The notes under the pieces: generated by a model
Told to the model about the DNA's origin: nothing
What the model saw: the letters and a program-made list of their open reading frames with translations, nothing else
The model's database searches: none
Assembly: GCA_017622925.1 (NCBI GenBank)
Contig: JAGAQC010000057.1
Coordinates: forward strand, 1-64,000
Origin: Ruminococcus sp.
Lineage (GTDB): Bacteria > Bacillota > Clostridia > Oscillospirales > Ruminococcaceae
Direction: 5' to 3'
Length of the DNA: 64,000 nt
Shown: piece by piece, positions 16,471 to 25,929 of the stretch
How the letters are laid out: each line of letters begins with the position of its first letter
Position numbering within the stretch: position 1 is the first letter of the stretch
Translations under genes and position numbers: made by a program

Positions 16471-18439
16471 ATCTTATTTTCGCTCCGCAGGGGATAGAAT
16501 CGTCAAGGAAAAGAACCTTCACTCCATTGGGAGTATCGGCGGCGCAGATCATACCGCAGCTATCGACTCCTCTGAGCTTTACGGGCTTCAGATTAGCCAC
16601 AAGCTGAACCTTTTTGCCGACTAATTCCTCGGGAGTATAGTATTGAGCGATTCCCGAGACTACCTGACGTCCGCCCATGCCATCGTCAAGCTGCAAGCAC
16701 AGAAGCTTGTCGGATTTCTTGACTTTTTCGGCTGAAAGTACCTTTGCGCACCTCAGCTCCACCTTGGCAAAATCGTCAATGGAAATTTCAGGAGCAAGCT
16801 CGATCTTCTCGGCAGGAGCTTCACCCTTTTCCGCGGCGGAAAGATTAGCCTGAGCAGCCTCCATGTTCTTTTGGATAATGCTGTTAAGCTCCTCGATCTC
16901 CTTTTCAACGTCGATTCTCGGGAAAAGTATCTCGCCCTTGTGAACTGTTACGTTTTCTGGAAGAACTCCGAATACGGAGAGCTTGTCGTATGTTACGTCA
17001 GCTTCGGACGCTCCTATCTGCTCCCATACCTTTGGCATTGTAGAGGGCATAAACGGACTGAGCAGAGTGGAAATTATTCTGATACCGTCCAGCAGGTTGT
17101 ACAGAACGGCGGCAAGACGTGCCTTTTGGGATTCGTCCTTGCCCAGTTTCCACGGTTCGGTCTCGTCAATATATTTGTTCGCACGGTCAACAGCCTTGAA
17201 AATTTCTTCAAGAGCCTGTTTTATTTTAGTCTCGTCCATAGCGGCTTCAACTTCCGAAACTGCTTTGAGTACGACAGCCTTGAAGTCGTCGTCAACGGGA
17301 GCAGCTTCACGTTCTGTAGGCAGAGTTCCGCCGAAATACTTGTCCGCCATTGCGACAGTACGTGAAACAAGGTTTCCAAAGCCGTTGGCGAGGTCGGAAT
17401 TAATGCGGTTTATCATTATTTCATTGGAGAACGAGCTGTCAGCGCCGAGCGCCATTTCACGAAGAATGTGATAGCGGATAGCGTCGCAGCCGTAACGTTC
17501 GCCGAGTACGAACGGGTCTACAACGTTTCCGAGGGACTTGCTCATTTTTTCGCCGTTGAACGTTATCCAGCCGTGGACAGCTAAATGCTTAGGCAGCGGA
17601 ATATCGAGAGCCATAAGGATAGCAGGCCAAATTATCGCATGGAAACGCATAATATCCTTTGCGACCATGTGAACGTCCGCAGGCCAATAGTTATCGTAGT
17701 CGCTGTATGCATCGTTCATGAAGCCGAGTGCGGAAATATAGTTTGAAAGGGCGTCTATCCACACGTACACCACATGACCCTCGTCAAATGTTACGGGAAT
17801 ACCCCACTTGAACGTTGTTCGGGATACGCACAGATCTTCAAGACCCGGCTTGATAAAATTGTTTACAAGCTCTGTCACACGGGTCTTGGGGCGGAGATAG
17901 TCAGTTTCAGTCAGAAGCTTTTCGATACGCTCCGCAAAGGGCGACATCTTGAAAAAGTAAGACTCCTCCTTGGAAAATGTAACGGGACGGTGACATTCGG
18001 GACAGCAGCCGTTTTCGTCAAGCTGCGAATCTGTCCAGAAGCTTTCGCAGGGAGTGCAGTATTTGCCCGAATATTCGCCCTTGTATATGAAGCCCTTGTC
18101 GTAAAGAGCCTTGAAAATTTTCTGTACCGTTTCGATATGGTAGCTGTCGGTAGTCCTGATATAGCGATCATAGTCGATATTCATGTAGCTCCAGAGAGCC
18201 TTAAATTTTTCAACTACCTCATCAACGAACTGCTTGGGTGTAACGCCCTTTTCGGCAGCTTTTTGTTCGATTTTCAGACCATGCTCGTCCGTGCCCGTAA
18301 GGAACATTACGTCATAGCCCTGCATTCGCTTAAAACGGGCAATAGAGTCGCAGGCAACGGTTGTATAGCAGTGACCTATGTGCGGATTGCCCGACGGATA
18401 ATAGATAGGTGTAGTGATGTAGAATGTTTTTTTAGACAT
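16469..18439 (-). CDS. metG: methionyl-tRNA synthetase
   Basis: Charges tRNA-Met and initiator tRNA; cytoplasmic. It has 656 residues from the ATG at 18439, which has a GGAG 8 bases upstream and gives the family start KTFYITTPIYYPSGNPHIGH. The HIGH motif is at about 20-23 and KMSKS in FNGEKMSKSLGN. A zinc-binding Cys cluster is present (CTPCESF ... CCPEC), and the C-terminal tRNA-binding (EMAP-like) domain is seen as FAKVELRCAKVLSAEKVKKS. This is the long form with the dimerising C-terminal domain. The stop codon overlaps the outer arm of repeat A1. No T-box motif was found in front of it. Confidence 0.97.
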   Translation of the reverse strand: MSKKTFYITTPIYYPSGNPHIGHCYTTVACDSIARFKRMQGYDVMFLTGTDEHGLKIEQKAAEKGVTPKQFVDEVVEKFKALWSYMNIDYDRYIRTTDSYHIETVQKIFKALYDKGFIYKGEYSGKYCTPCESFWTDSQLDENGCCPECHRPVTFSKEESYFFKMSPFAERIEKLLTETDYLRPKTRVTELVNNFIKPGLEDLCVSRTTFKWGIPVTFDEGHVVYVWIDALSNYISALGFMNDAYSDYDNYWPADVHMVAKDIMRFHAIIWPAILMALDIPLPKHLAVHGWITFNGEKMSKSLGNVVDPFVLGERYGCDAIRYHILREMALGADSSFSNEIMINRINSDLANGFGNLVSRTVAMADKYFGGTLPTEREAAPVDDDFKAVVLKAVSEVEAAMDETKIKQALEEIFKAVDRANKYIDETEPWKLGKDESQKARLAAVLYNLLDGIRIISTLLSPFMPSTMPKVWEQIGASEADVTYDKLSVFGVLPENVTVHKGEILFPRIDVEKEIEELNSIIQKNMEAAQANLSAAEKGEAPAEKIELAPEISIDDFAKVELRCAKVLSAEKVKKSDKLLCLQLDDGMGGRQVVSGIAQYYTPEELVGKKVQLVANLKPVKLRGVDSCGMICAADTPNGVKVLFLDDSIPCGAKIR

Positions 18440-18491
18440 AAAAATCGCTCCGATCGAAAGAATTAGCCGACTAATGAGATCGACCAATTAT

Positions 18492-18520
18492 ATTATAACA
18501 TATTATGCGCAAAATTGCAA
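18492..18520 (-). promoter_or_regulatory. sigma-A-type promoter of metG
   Basis: On the minus strand, TTGCAA (18520-18515), 17 bases, TATAAT (18497-18492). The segment over and upstream of the -35 (18511-18539) resembles the one at the promoter at 35113-35141. Confidence 0.75.
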
Positions 18521-18783
18521 CTGTCGCTGAAAAAATTCCCGATGTAGCGACACGCTTCTTTCGATACTTGCCATTTCCTGAGACATGCGGCTTCGGGGAC
18601 GCATATACCGTTTATAAGAATACGGTCGGCAATGGGTGCAGCGACACGCTGCTTATAACATATTTTGCAGAATTTGTCACGCGTTTTAGTAAAAAATCTA
18701 TGAAAATCAATTTAAAGATAAGCTTACGGCAAAAATTAAAATCAATTCGCAGATAATTTGCTTATTTAAGCTTGCACATATGC
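18521..18783. other. intergenic region between metG and the GH5 gene
   Basis: It holds a TGTCGCT/AGCGACA pairing next to the metG promoter and an approximate direct repeat (TATAACATATT followed by a TTGC/TGCG variant, at about 18494 and 18654). An 83-codon frame at 18505-18756 lacks a start site and family resemblance and is not called. Confidence 0.5.
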
Positions 18784-18812
18784 TTGCAAACTATCAAAAA
18801 ATGTGCTATAAT
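18784..18812 (+). promoter_or_regulatory. sigma-A-type promoter of the GH5 gene
   Basis: TTGCAA (18784-18789), a 17-base spacer containing AAAAAATGTGC, then TATAAT (18807-18812). The spacer resembles those of the GH94 and GH9 promoters in this window. Confidence 0.8.
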
Positions 18813-18855
18813 CAGTTATATGTTTAATATGCACAGCTATAAAAGAGGTTTTTTT

Positions 18856-20907
18856 ATGAAAAAAAGTTTAGCGATAATTTTATCCGCCGTTTTATTGGCA
18901 GGAATGACTTCATGCAGCGGCAAGGAAAGTACGTCTGAAAGTTCCGAAAGCTCGGAAAGTTCAGAAAGTTCTCAGGATTCCGAAAGTTCCGAGGCTTCGG
19001 CAGAGGAAACGACCGTTCCCGAAACCGAACCGATGACCGAGCATATCAGTCCTACTGAAACGGTAACGGCTTCTCTCGGCATTCAGCAGACTGTTGATAC
19101 AACGATAGAAAAAACTGAGGGCAGCAATACTATCAAGCTTCCTCTTGCCGACTTTATGCAGGAGGGGGACAATGTAAGCTCCTTTACGTTCGTGATTTAC
19201 TCTGCCGACGATACAAATATCGGCGAATTTAAGGGCGGCTGCGGAATTTCCGTAACCTCCGACTGTGCCGCCGCTACTGACGAGGGCTGGTATCAGTCGG
19301 AAAACTTCACCGCGCCCACAGAGGGTACATACGGTGAGATAACATGGAACGTTCCTGCTGATGTTTCGGATTTCATTTCACCGTCGGGCGAACTGCTTTT
19401 CGGCTACTGGTGGGGAAATGCTTCAAGTGTACGTATTGAAAGCGTTGTCTGCAATCTGACGCGTACAAGTGACATTCCATGCGACGGAACGGTTTCTCAG
19501 GACGTGGGGGAATCCGTTGAATATGACGATTCGGACAATACTATCCGTGTAAAGACCGATTTTCTCCCCGAGGGAGCAGTTCCGCAGGCGGTCACATATA
19601 ATATAAGCGCAGCAGGCGGATTCGGCAAATTTACGGGAGCTTTCGGTTATGAATCAACGCTCGGTTACTATCAGTCGGCGGACGTTGTGTCATTTACCGA
19701 CAGTTCAAGCGTTTCCCTGACTTGGATAGTCGATCCGCAGGCGAAAAATTACGCAGCAAAGGACGGTGAGCTTGTGCTTGGATATTGGTGGAGCGAACAG
19801 CCGTCGGCAACCCTCGATTCCGTTACGGTCAAGTACAGTCTCGGCGGAGCGACTGCTTCGGCAGTTCCCGAAAAAACGGACGAGAAGCCGCCTGTTGAGT
19901 CGGCAGGGTTCCGTGATTCCTCCGAAATAGTTAAGGATATTAAGGTCGGTTGGAATCTTGGCAACAGCCTTGACAGCTATGACACGAACAAAACGGGAGT
20001 TGCCACGGAAACAGGCTGGGGCAATCCCAAAACTACCGAAGAACTGGTAAAATCGGTCAAAGATGCAGGCTTCAACGCTATCCGTGTACCTGTGACGTGG
20101 GGCGAGCATATGGACGGAGACACAATTCAGTCCGAGTGGCTCGACCGTGTGCAGGAGGTCGTTGACTACGCCTATAACAACGATATGTATGTCATATTAA
20201 ATATGCACCATGACGATTATATTTGGTTTAACCCGACCGAAGCGGAGTATGCAGGGGACAGCGCAAAGCTGAAAAAAATCTGGGAGCAGGTTGCGGCTCG
20301 TTTCAAGGATTACGGCGACAGGCTTATTTTTGAAGGTATGAACGAACCCCGTACTGTCGGCAGCGATAACGAGTGGATGGGCGGAACAGCCGCTGAAAGA
20401 GCCGTTGTAAACCGATATTTGCAGGATTTTGTCGATACAGTCCGTGCAAGCGGCGGAAACAACGCCGAACGTTCGCTGATAGTGACAGCTTACGGCGCAT
20501 GTGCGGAGGAAGTGTCAATGAACGATGTTATCGTGCCGAACGACGAGCATCTTATCGTTTCGCTTCATTATTACGCTCCTTGGAAATTCTCCTCGGGCGA
20601 AAGCACGACATTCGGCGACGCTGAAAAATCGGAGCTTGACGCTAAATTCGATTCCATGAAAAAGAAGTTTTCGGATAGGGGAGTACCCGTTGTCATTGGT
20701 GAGTTTGGCTGTGTCGGAATTGCCGATGACGCTACAAGAGCCGACTATTACCGCTATTACATTTCAGCGGCTAAGGCTCGTGGGATCAAGTGCTTTGTAT
20801 GGGATAACAATGTGTCAAAAGGCAAGGACGGCTACGGAATTCTCAACAGGACGAGCATGACATGGAACGATACTATTCTCGGTGGAATAATTGACGGTTC
20901 CAAATAA
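18856..20907 (+). CDS. GH5 endoglucanase-type glycoside hydrolase, lipoprotein with two N-terminal modules
   Basis: A cell-surface endo-acting beta-glucanase or related hydrolase. It has 683 residues from the ATG at 18856, which gives the signal MKKSLAIILSAVLLAG and then MTSC with the lipid Cys at about 20. A Ser/Glu linker is followed by two similar modules (about 60-205 and 215-335), each ending GEL(L/V)xGYWW, likely carbohydrate-binding beta-sandwiches of a type I cannot name. The GH5 domain follows (about 350-683): GWNLGNSLD, RVPVTW, HHDDY, the acid/base Glu497 in GMNEPR and the nucleophile Glu616 in IGEFG. The sequence resembles subfamily 4, which covers cellulose, xyloglucan and mannan. 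No dockerin is present, so anchoring is by lipid. Confidence 0.92.
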   Translation: MKKSLAIILSAVLLAGMTSCSGKESTSESSESSESSESSQDSESSEASAEETTVPETEPMTEHISPTETVTASLGIQQTVDTTIEKTEGSNTIKLPLADFMQEGDNVSSFTFVIYSADDTNIGEFKGGCGISVTSDCAAATDEGWYQSENFTAPTEGTYGEITWNVPADVSDFISPSGELLFGYWWGNASSVRIESVVCNLTRTSDIPCDGTVSQDVGESVEYDDSDNTIRVKTDFLPEGAVPQAVTYNISAAGGFGKFTGAFGYESTLGYYQSADVVSFTDSSSVSLTWIVDPQAKNYAAKDGELVLGYWWSEQPSATLDSVTVKYSLGGATASAVPEKTDEKPPVESAGFRDSSEIVKDIKVGWNLGNSLDSYDTNKTGVATETGWGNPKTTEELVKSVKDAGFNAIRVPVTWGEHMDGDTIQSEWLDRVQEVVDYAYNNDMYVILNMHHDDYIWFNPTEAEYAGDSAKLKKIWEQVAARFKDYGDRLIFEGMNEPRTVGSDNEWMGGTAAERAVVNRYLQDFVDTVRASGGNNAERSLIVTAYGACAEEVSMNDVIVPNDEHLIVSLHYYAPWKFSSGESTTFGDAEKSELDAKFDSMKKKFSDRGVPVVIGEFGCVGIADDATRADYYRYYISAAKARGIKCFVWDNNVSKGKDGYGILNRTSMTWNDTILGGIIDGSK

Positions 20908-20923
20908 TAAATAGACCGTATTT

Positions 20924-22087
20924 TTATTTGACCAATATATCTTTTTGAACGCAGATATCGCCTTTCAGCTTGTATGTCACGCTGAGAGTGAGGGTATCTG
21001 CGTTTTTACTTTCTGTAATATTTCTCTCCAGTATCTCACAGTCGGACAGAAAGTTCTTTTCGTACAAAAAAACTTTTTCCATAAGCTCGGCTTTCAGGGA
21101 TTCCTCGTCGATTTCCTCCTCTGTGCGCTTCAATTCGCTGTATGTAGCGGTTTTAAGGCTTATAGGGAGCTTTTTACCGAACAGGGACAGAGGTCTTTCG
21201 GCAAATGAAGTCTCAGCGTATTCGTAGCGGTTTTTCCCGAAATACAGCGGAATTTCCAAGCTGAACAGTCTCAGCGATCTGCGTTTATCGGTCTTGCCGG
21301 TGGAAGTTAGCCGTTTTTGCGTAAACTCCCCGTGAAATTCGGCGGATTCTTTATAAATCCCTATTATCTCGCCCATAGCATGGTGGAGTACGATATGGTT
21401 CGTCTGATCGGAGGTCACGCCGTTTATAAGCATATCCCCTGCGAAAACGTAGTCGCCGACCATGTGCATGAGCTGCCCGTCAAGTACCGATATATCGACG
21501 ATTTCCGCATCATGGGCAGCCAAAACGTTGCAAGGCAGTCTTTCGTTGAGCATATCGGGTTTTTCCGCAAGCTCTGTGACCTCGACAACAAGTCGGTGAC
21601 CTGTGCGGTGCATTCCCACCCATGCGAGCTTATCCACCATAAGCCGCAGTTGATTTTCGCTCCAGACATAGTTTATCTGTCCGAATTGAGAACCCTCGTC
21701 AATGCCGATCTCCGATAAAGCGGACAATATCACGGCGTCGCTGACTGTCTCGTTCCCCTGAATGTCGATAGTTACGATAACGCTTGAAAAATAAAGGGAC
21801 GCGCCGAGAATTAATATTACTCCCAGTATAAGTCCGAAACGTCTGCGGCGGCTTATAACCTCTTTTGAAATTGTGTCGTACTCAAATGACGTCAATTCCA
21901 GATCATAGTTTTCAGCGATATTTTTTATAGTAGAAAGCTCGGAGCGGTATATTTCTGCGGAAAGCGTACCGCCCTTGATATACTGATTAAAAATGGCTAT
22001 TCTGCGAGCATGGAGCGCATTTATAAAGTGGTTCAGACGTTTTCCTCGGACGTTAATTTTCACGCATCCCCGAAGTTGGTTCTTCAT
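20924..22087 (-). CDS. yqfD: sporulation protein YqfD
   Basis: Membrane protein needed for sporulation in Bacillus and clostridia, normally expressed in the mother cell. It has 387 residues from the ATG at 22087, which overlaps the end of yqfC by 4 bases; the longer frame merely re-reads yqfC. Seen are an N-terminal cytoplasmic part, one transmembrane helix around 85-105 (FGLILGVILILGASLYFSS), and an extracytoplasmic domain beginning VTIDIQGNETVSDAVIL that is typical of YqfD. Cotranscribed with yqfC. The phoH/yqfF/ybeY genes that often follow are absent here. Confidence 0.93.
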   Translation of the reverse strand: MKNQLRGCVKINVRGKRLNHFINALHARRIAIFNQYIKGGTLSAEIYRSELSTIKNIAENYDLELTSFEYDTISKEVISRRRRFGLILGVILILGASLYFSSVIVTIDIQGNETVSDAVILSALSEIGIDEGSQFGQINYVWSENQLRLMVDKLAWVGMHRTGHRLVVEVTELAEKPDMLNERLPCNVLAAHDAEIVDISVLDGQLMHMVGDYVFAGDMLINGVTSDQTNHIVLHHAMGEIIGIYKESAEFHGEFTQKRLTSTGKTDKRRSLRLFSLEIPLYFGKNRYEYAETSFAERPLSLFGKKLPISLKTATYSELKRTEEEIDEESLKAELMEKVFLYEKNFLSDCEILERNITESKNADTLTLSVTYKLKGDICVQKDILVK

Positions 22088-22344
22088 GACTTTCTCCTTT
22101 CCTCGATCTCTATTCGGGAAATTTTCCCACGGATCACAAGTCCGCCCGTGCTGTAATCGAAAGCTCGCAGGTCGCTGCCCCATATTTGTATAAGAAGTCT
22201 GCCGCAGCCAAGAGACATGAAAACTTCGCTGCATTCCTCGATACGTCCGCAGTTTTCCACTATTAATTCCCGATTTCCGGCAAGATGAAGTCCTGTTTCA
22301 AGGAACAAAGCCTCTTTGGCTTTATTCGTTAATTTTTCAAGCAT
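22084..22344 (-). CDS. yqfC: sporulation protein YqfC (YabP/YqfC family)
   Basis: A small 86-residue protein of the YabP/YqfC family, starting at the ATG at 22344 behind GGAGGGG. The longer frame is rejected because its first 53 codons belong to repeat A2. The family pattern is visible as GLHLAGNRELIVENCGRIEE (about residues 18-37) and IQIWGSDLRAFDYSTGGLVI (about 52-71). In Bacillus its relatives are sigma-E dependent; I did not find a convincing sigma-E promoter here. First gene of yqfC-yqfD. Confidence 0.9.
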   Translation of the reverse strand: MLEKLTNKAKEALFLETGLHLAGNRELIVENCGRIEECSEVFMSLGCGRLLIQIWGSDLRAFDYSTGGLVIRGKISRIEIEERRKS

Positions 22345-22361
22345 ATTTCCCCTCCGTATAT

Positions 22362-22524
22362 TAGACCTCCTCGGGAACTGAAAAGCACCGTCTGACTTGT
22401 CTTTTTTGTGTTCGACTTTGTCAGCTTTCCTTGCAATACATACAGTATTCCTGCGGAAACCTGACTTTGCCGAACGCAAAAAATCCTGCGCCATACAGCA
22501 CATCTCAGTTCCCGAGGAGGTCTA
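22362..22524. repeat. Family A long-hairpin repeat, copy A2
   Basis: A perfect 20-base outer stem (TAGACCTCCTCGGGAACTGA at 22362-22381 with its complement at 22505-22524). Inner pairs include TTCG/CGAA and GTCAG/CTGAC around the shared core. It fills the space between the divergent genes yqfC and the ylbJ-like gene, so the promoters of both must lie in or beside it. Confidence 0.9.
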
Positions 22525-22563
22525 TTACTTGTCTTTCTATAATATGATTAAGAGGGTGATGAT

Positions 22564-23628
22564 ATGAAAAAAGCAAAAAAAATACTCGCAGTAATTTTTA
22601 CTGCAAGCTTTTGTGGGTTTTGTCTTTTGTTTCCTTTTTCCGTAAAGGAAGCGGCGGCGGAGGGGATAAACCGCTGTATTTTCGTAATTATCCCTTCGCT
22701 CTATGCAATGATGACAGCTTCAGCTATACTTATGAAAAGCGGTCTGATCTCCTGCGCAGGGAGGTTCATAAGACCTGTTTCAAGGCTGTTTTTCGGAATA
22801 AACGGCGAACTCGGAGGAATACTTCTTTTCTCTCTGATAGCGGGTTATCCTGTGGGAGCTAAAATGATATACTCAGTGTATACGGAAGGCAGGCTCTCCA
22901 AAAGGGGAGCGGAGGTTCTGAGCGGACTGTGCTTCGGCTCGGGGGCGGCGTTTGTTTTCGGCTGTGCAGCGTCATCTGCGGCAGTCGGGGGAGTTATCCT
23001 GCTGTCAAATATTTTGGCTGACCTTATACTTGCGGCGTTGCTGTCAAGATATTTGTTAAAGAACTGTCAGGCAGAGGAATCAACGCCAAAAACATCGGTA
23101 AATTTCGGCGTTTTGAACGACTGTATCGTATCTTCGGGACGGTCGATGCTTGAGGTCTGCCTGTGCATAGTGATTTTCGCCGTATTTTCGGAAATGCTCC
23201 GAACCTACAATATATTGCCGATAATAGCGGAAATTTTGCCTGTCGGAATGGGGGAACCCGTACTTTGCGCGATTCTTGACGTGACGGCGATCTCGGGAAT
23301 TTCCGCGCGTCTGCCCGTAGTCTCAGGGCTTATTTCTTTCGGCGGAGTATGCGTATTTTTGCAGATAACGGCTATATTTCGAGGAAAACTTTCAATTCTG
23401 CCCCTCGTGGTCATACGAATCGCCGCGGCAGTTCTTAGCGGAGTGATATGCCGTCTGCTTATGCCGTTTATTATGTCCAACGAGGCGGTGGACGTGTTCG
23501 CCGTAACGGGCAGGCTTTATCGCGAAACTTCGCCAATTCCGTCAGTGATGCTTATAATAATGAGCTGCGTGTTGATCGCTGAGAGCTTCAAAGGTAAAAT
23601 TTTTGCCAAAAAAGGGCGGGATTTTTAA
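22564..23628 (+). CDS. ylbJ: YlbJ-like sporulation integral membrane protein
   Basis: 354-residue protein with about eight hydrophobic segments and the nucleoside-recognition (Gate) type signature found in YlbJ, SpoIIIA/SpmA relatives; the segment LFSLIAGYPVGAKMI is typical of YlbJ. In Bacillus, YlbJ is a mother-cell protein needed for spore cortex formation. It begins behind GAGGGTG and is divergent from yqfC, another sporulation gene, across repeat A2. The stop overlaps the convergent lipoprotein stop by 4 bases. Gene symbol by resemblance only. Confidence 0.82.
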   Translation: MKKAKKILAVIFTASFCGFCLLFPFSVKEAAAEGINRCIFVIIPSLYAMMTASAILMKSGLISCAGRFIRPVSRLFFGINGELGGILLFSLIAGYPVGAKMIYSVYTEGRLSKRGAEVLSGLCFGSGAAFVFGCAASSAAVGGVILLSNILADLILAALLSRYLLKNCQAEESTPKTSVNFGVLNDCIVSSGRSMLEVCLCIVIFAVFSEMLRTYNILPIIAEILPVGMGEPVLCAILDVTAISGISARLPVVSGLISFGGVCVFLQITAIFRGKLSILPLVVIRIAAAVLSGVICRLLMPFIMSNEAVDVFAVTGRLYRETSPIPSVMLIIMSCVLIAESFKGKIFAKKGRDF

Positions 23629-24332
23629 TTTTCTTCGACTTTTTGGTAGACCTCGGGAGCAACACCGTCAACGCCCTGAAGCGTCATGGTGAGGGTATCG
23701 TTGTCTATTTTATACTCATAGGATAAAGCGTCCGCCGATTCGTCCTTATAATTGAGCAGGTCGCTGAAAATGTCGATTTTTCCGTCTATAGTTTCGTAAT
23801 CGAAGCAGTCGGTCATATAAATGACGAGTTTTTCACCCTCAACGTCAGCCTCGAAATAAAATTTTTCGGGAGCGAAACCGAGCTGTTCCGCCAGAACGTC
23901 AGTGGCAACACCGCCCAAAATGTGGTAATGTCCGTCGAAAGTCTCGGTATTCTCCTCGTCCAGACGAACCATATCTATCAGGACAGAGGTCAGATCTTCG
24001 CTGTATTCCTCGCTGTAAGCCGTGTTAGTTACGAATATCCGATTTCCGTCGTATTCAACGTTTTCCTTTGGGATAAGGGCGTTCATAGTCTGAAATGCGC
24101 CGTCTGCGGTGAAATGAGCGTTCTCGGAATAGTCCACGACAAGGCTGACTTTGCGGTTTTCGCCGAATTTGTAGCCGTTAAGGTCGTTCATCCAAGTGCC
24201 GATAAGCTCGGCGTCAAGAGGAGCTGTGCTGATTCGTGAGGAACTTTCGCTCTCGGAGGACGATTTTTCAGAGCAGGAACAAAGTCCCATGACAAGCGAA
24301 ACTGCGATAAGCGACGATAAAATTTTTTTCAT
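23625..24332 (-). CDS. putative lipoprotein of unknown function
   Basis: 235 residues with a clear lipoprotein signal: MKKILSSLIAVSLVMGLC, then SC with the lipid Cys at about 20, and a Ser-rich linker. The mature part is acidic and begins ELIGTWMNDLNGYKFG, which resembles small beta-rich lipocalin-like or DUF5640-like domains that start with a GTW motif. Function not recognised. It lies 28 bases after tsaD on the same strand with its own AGGAG, so it may be the last gene of the polA-rimI-tsaD unit. Confidence 0.7.
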   Translation of the reverse strand: MKKILSSLIAVSLVMGLCSCSEKSSSESESSSRISTAPLDAELIGTWMNDLNGYKFGENRKVSLVVDYSENAHFTADGAFQTMNALIPKENVEYDGNRIFVTNTAYSEEYSEDLTSVLIDMVRLDEENTETFDGHYHILGGVATDVLAEQLGFAPEKFYFEADVEGEKLVIYMTDCFDYETIDGKIDIFSDLLNYKDESADALSYEYKIDNDTLTMTLQGVDGVAPEVYQKVEEN

Positions 24333-24360
24333 TTTTTTCTCCTATAATATATTAAAATAT

Positions 24361-25371
24361 TTAAATATTATCCAATGACATAGTAGCGACAGCATTCAGA
24401 CTTTCGTCGGCAGTAATTCCTGCGGCAAAGTTATAGCTGCCCTGACATGCGATCATAGCCCCGTTGTCGCCGCAGAGACTAAGCTTCGGCATATAAAAAT
24501 CGAATCCACGTTCGCCGCATGCCGCTGACAGTGCAGCGCGAACGCCCGAATTTGCCGAAACGCCGCCTGCTAAAGCGATTTTCCTGTATCCGTAATGCTC
24601 GGCGGCACGAATTGTTTTTTCGGTGATTATTTCGGAAATGGTGGACTGAATGCTTGCCGAAAGATCGTTTTTGTTGATCGTTTCGCCTTTTTGGTTGGCG
24701 TGGTGAAGCATATTGATGACAGAAGTTTTAAGTCCCGAAAAGCTAAAATCAAATTCTGTACCGGCAACAGCAGGGTGAGGCAGCTTAAACGCCGTAGGAT
24801 CACCGTTTTGAGCGTTTTTGTCAATGTGGACTCCGCCGGGATAGGGAAAGCCCATTGCCCGAGCGCACTTGTCGAAGCATTCTCCTGCCGCGTCGTCACG
24901 AGTTCTGCCTATTACTCGGAATTTCGTGTAGCTCAGCACCTCGATAAGGTGACTGTGCGCGCCGCTTGCCACCATGCAGAGGTAAGGCGGCTCAAGCTCC
25001 TTGTGGCAGAGGTAATTCGCCGCAATATGGCCTGCGATGTGGTGAACGGGAATAAGCGGTTTTTCCGCAACGAACGCAAGGGATTTTGCGAAATTAACGC
25101 CCACCAGCAGCGCGCCTATAAGTCCCGGCGCATAGGTCACGGCGATTCCGTCCAGATCGTTGATTGTCACATCAGCCTCGTCAAGTGCCTGCCGTGTGAC
25201 CTGTAAAATATTCTCACAATGACGGCGTGAAGCGATTTCCGGCACAACGCCGCCGTATTTTTTATGTTCCTCTATCTGCGTTGAAACAACAGATGACTTT
25301 ATCATGCGAAAGTCCTCGCAGACGCTTGCCGCAGTTTCATCGCAGGAGCTTTCAATTCCTAAGATCAGCAT
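24361..25371 (-). CDS. tsaD: tRNA N6-adenosine threonylcarbamoyltransferase
   Basis: Transfers threonylcarbamoyl to A37 of ANN-reading tRNAs, with TsaB and TsaE. The 336 residues match the family. The start MLILGIESSCDETAASV is diagnostic, the metal ligands are His111 and His115 in HHIAGH, and the ASKH/actin-like ATPase motifs are present (SGLKTS, ALAGGVSANSGVRAAL, LCGDNGAMI). It starts 2 bases after rimI, so the two are coupled. tsaB and tsaE are not in the window. Confidence 0.97.
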   Translation of the reverse strand: MLILGIESSCDETAASVCEDFRMIKSSVVSTQIEEHKKYGGVVPEIASRRHCENILQVTRQALDEADVTINDLDGIAVTYAPGLIGALLVGVNFAKSLAFVAEKPLIPVHHIAGHIAANYLCHKELEPPYLCMVASGAHSHLIEVLSYTKFRVIGRTRDDAAGECFDKCARAMGFPYPGGVHIDKNAQNGDPTAFKLPHPAVAGTEFDFSFSGLKTSVINMLHHANQKGETINKNDLSASIQSTISEIITEKTIRAAEHYGYRKIALAGGVSANSGVRAALSAACGERGFDFYMPKLSLCGDNGAMIACQGSYNFAAGITADESLNAVATMSLDNI

Positions 25372-25373
25372 TT

Positions 25374-25832
25374 TTAACCTTCTTTGTTTAAATCTTTTTT
25401 CATTATTATAGCGTTTTCAACGGGAGATGAGTAAAATCTTTTTCTTATTGAAATTTGCTCGAACCCGTTTTTTTTGTACAAAGCAATCGCAGCGGAGTTG
25501 GACTCCCTGACCTCCAAAAATATACTTTCAGTAATACACGGCAGGAGACTTATAAATTCACAAATTAAATTATCTGCAATACCCTGTCTCCTGCATTCGG
25601 GGGCGACCGCAACGCTTGTGATGTCCGCCTGATCTGCGCCGAAGCAGCCGCATATAAGACCTGCTATCCGCGAATTTTCGGCTGCATAAAGCACTATGCC
25701 GCTTTCCCTTGCGGCTTCTGAAATAAACGATTCAGCCGACCAGCCGTCTGCGCCCACGCACTGTTTATCAAGCTCCGAAAGTTGTCTGAAAATCTCGGTG
25801 GGAGTGGTTTTTTCGGCTCGAAATATTTGCAT
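25374..25832 (-). CDS. rimI: ribosomal-protein-alanine N-acetyltransferase (RimI-type GNAT)
   Basis: 152-residue GNAT acetyltransferase. The acetyl-CoA loop is visible in ITSVAVAPECRRQGIADNLI (about 75-95), followed by FLEVRESNSAAIALYKKNGF, a strong RimI signature, ending near FYSSPVENAIIMKK. RimI acetylates the N-terminus of S18 in E. coli; in Firmicutes the substrate range is less clear. It is coupled to tsaD, the normal neighbour, and lies about 97 bases after polA. Confidence 0.9.
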   Translation of the reverse strand: MQIFRAEKTTPTEIFRQLSELDKQCVGADGWSAESFISEAARESGIVLYAAENSRIAGLICGCFGADQADITSVAVAPECRRQGIADNLICEFISLLPCITESIFLEVRESNSAAIALYKKNGFEQISIRKRFYSSPVENAIIMKKDLNKEG

Positions 25833-25929
25833 ATACAGCCCTCATTTCCCGAAGCCTCGCAGGTAATTTTTGTACGCACAGTATACACCTACGATCTTCA
25901 ATTTAAATTAAGCAATATCGTACTAAAAA

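Noticed and set aside
18440..18780. T-box or SAM riboswitch upstream of metG
   Set aside because: No T-box sequence (GGGTGGNACCGCG type) or antiterminator is visible, and the promoter is only about 50 bases from the start codon.
24595..25206. 203-codon frame opposite tsaD
   Set aside because: Antisense shadow of a fully conserved gene.
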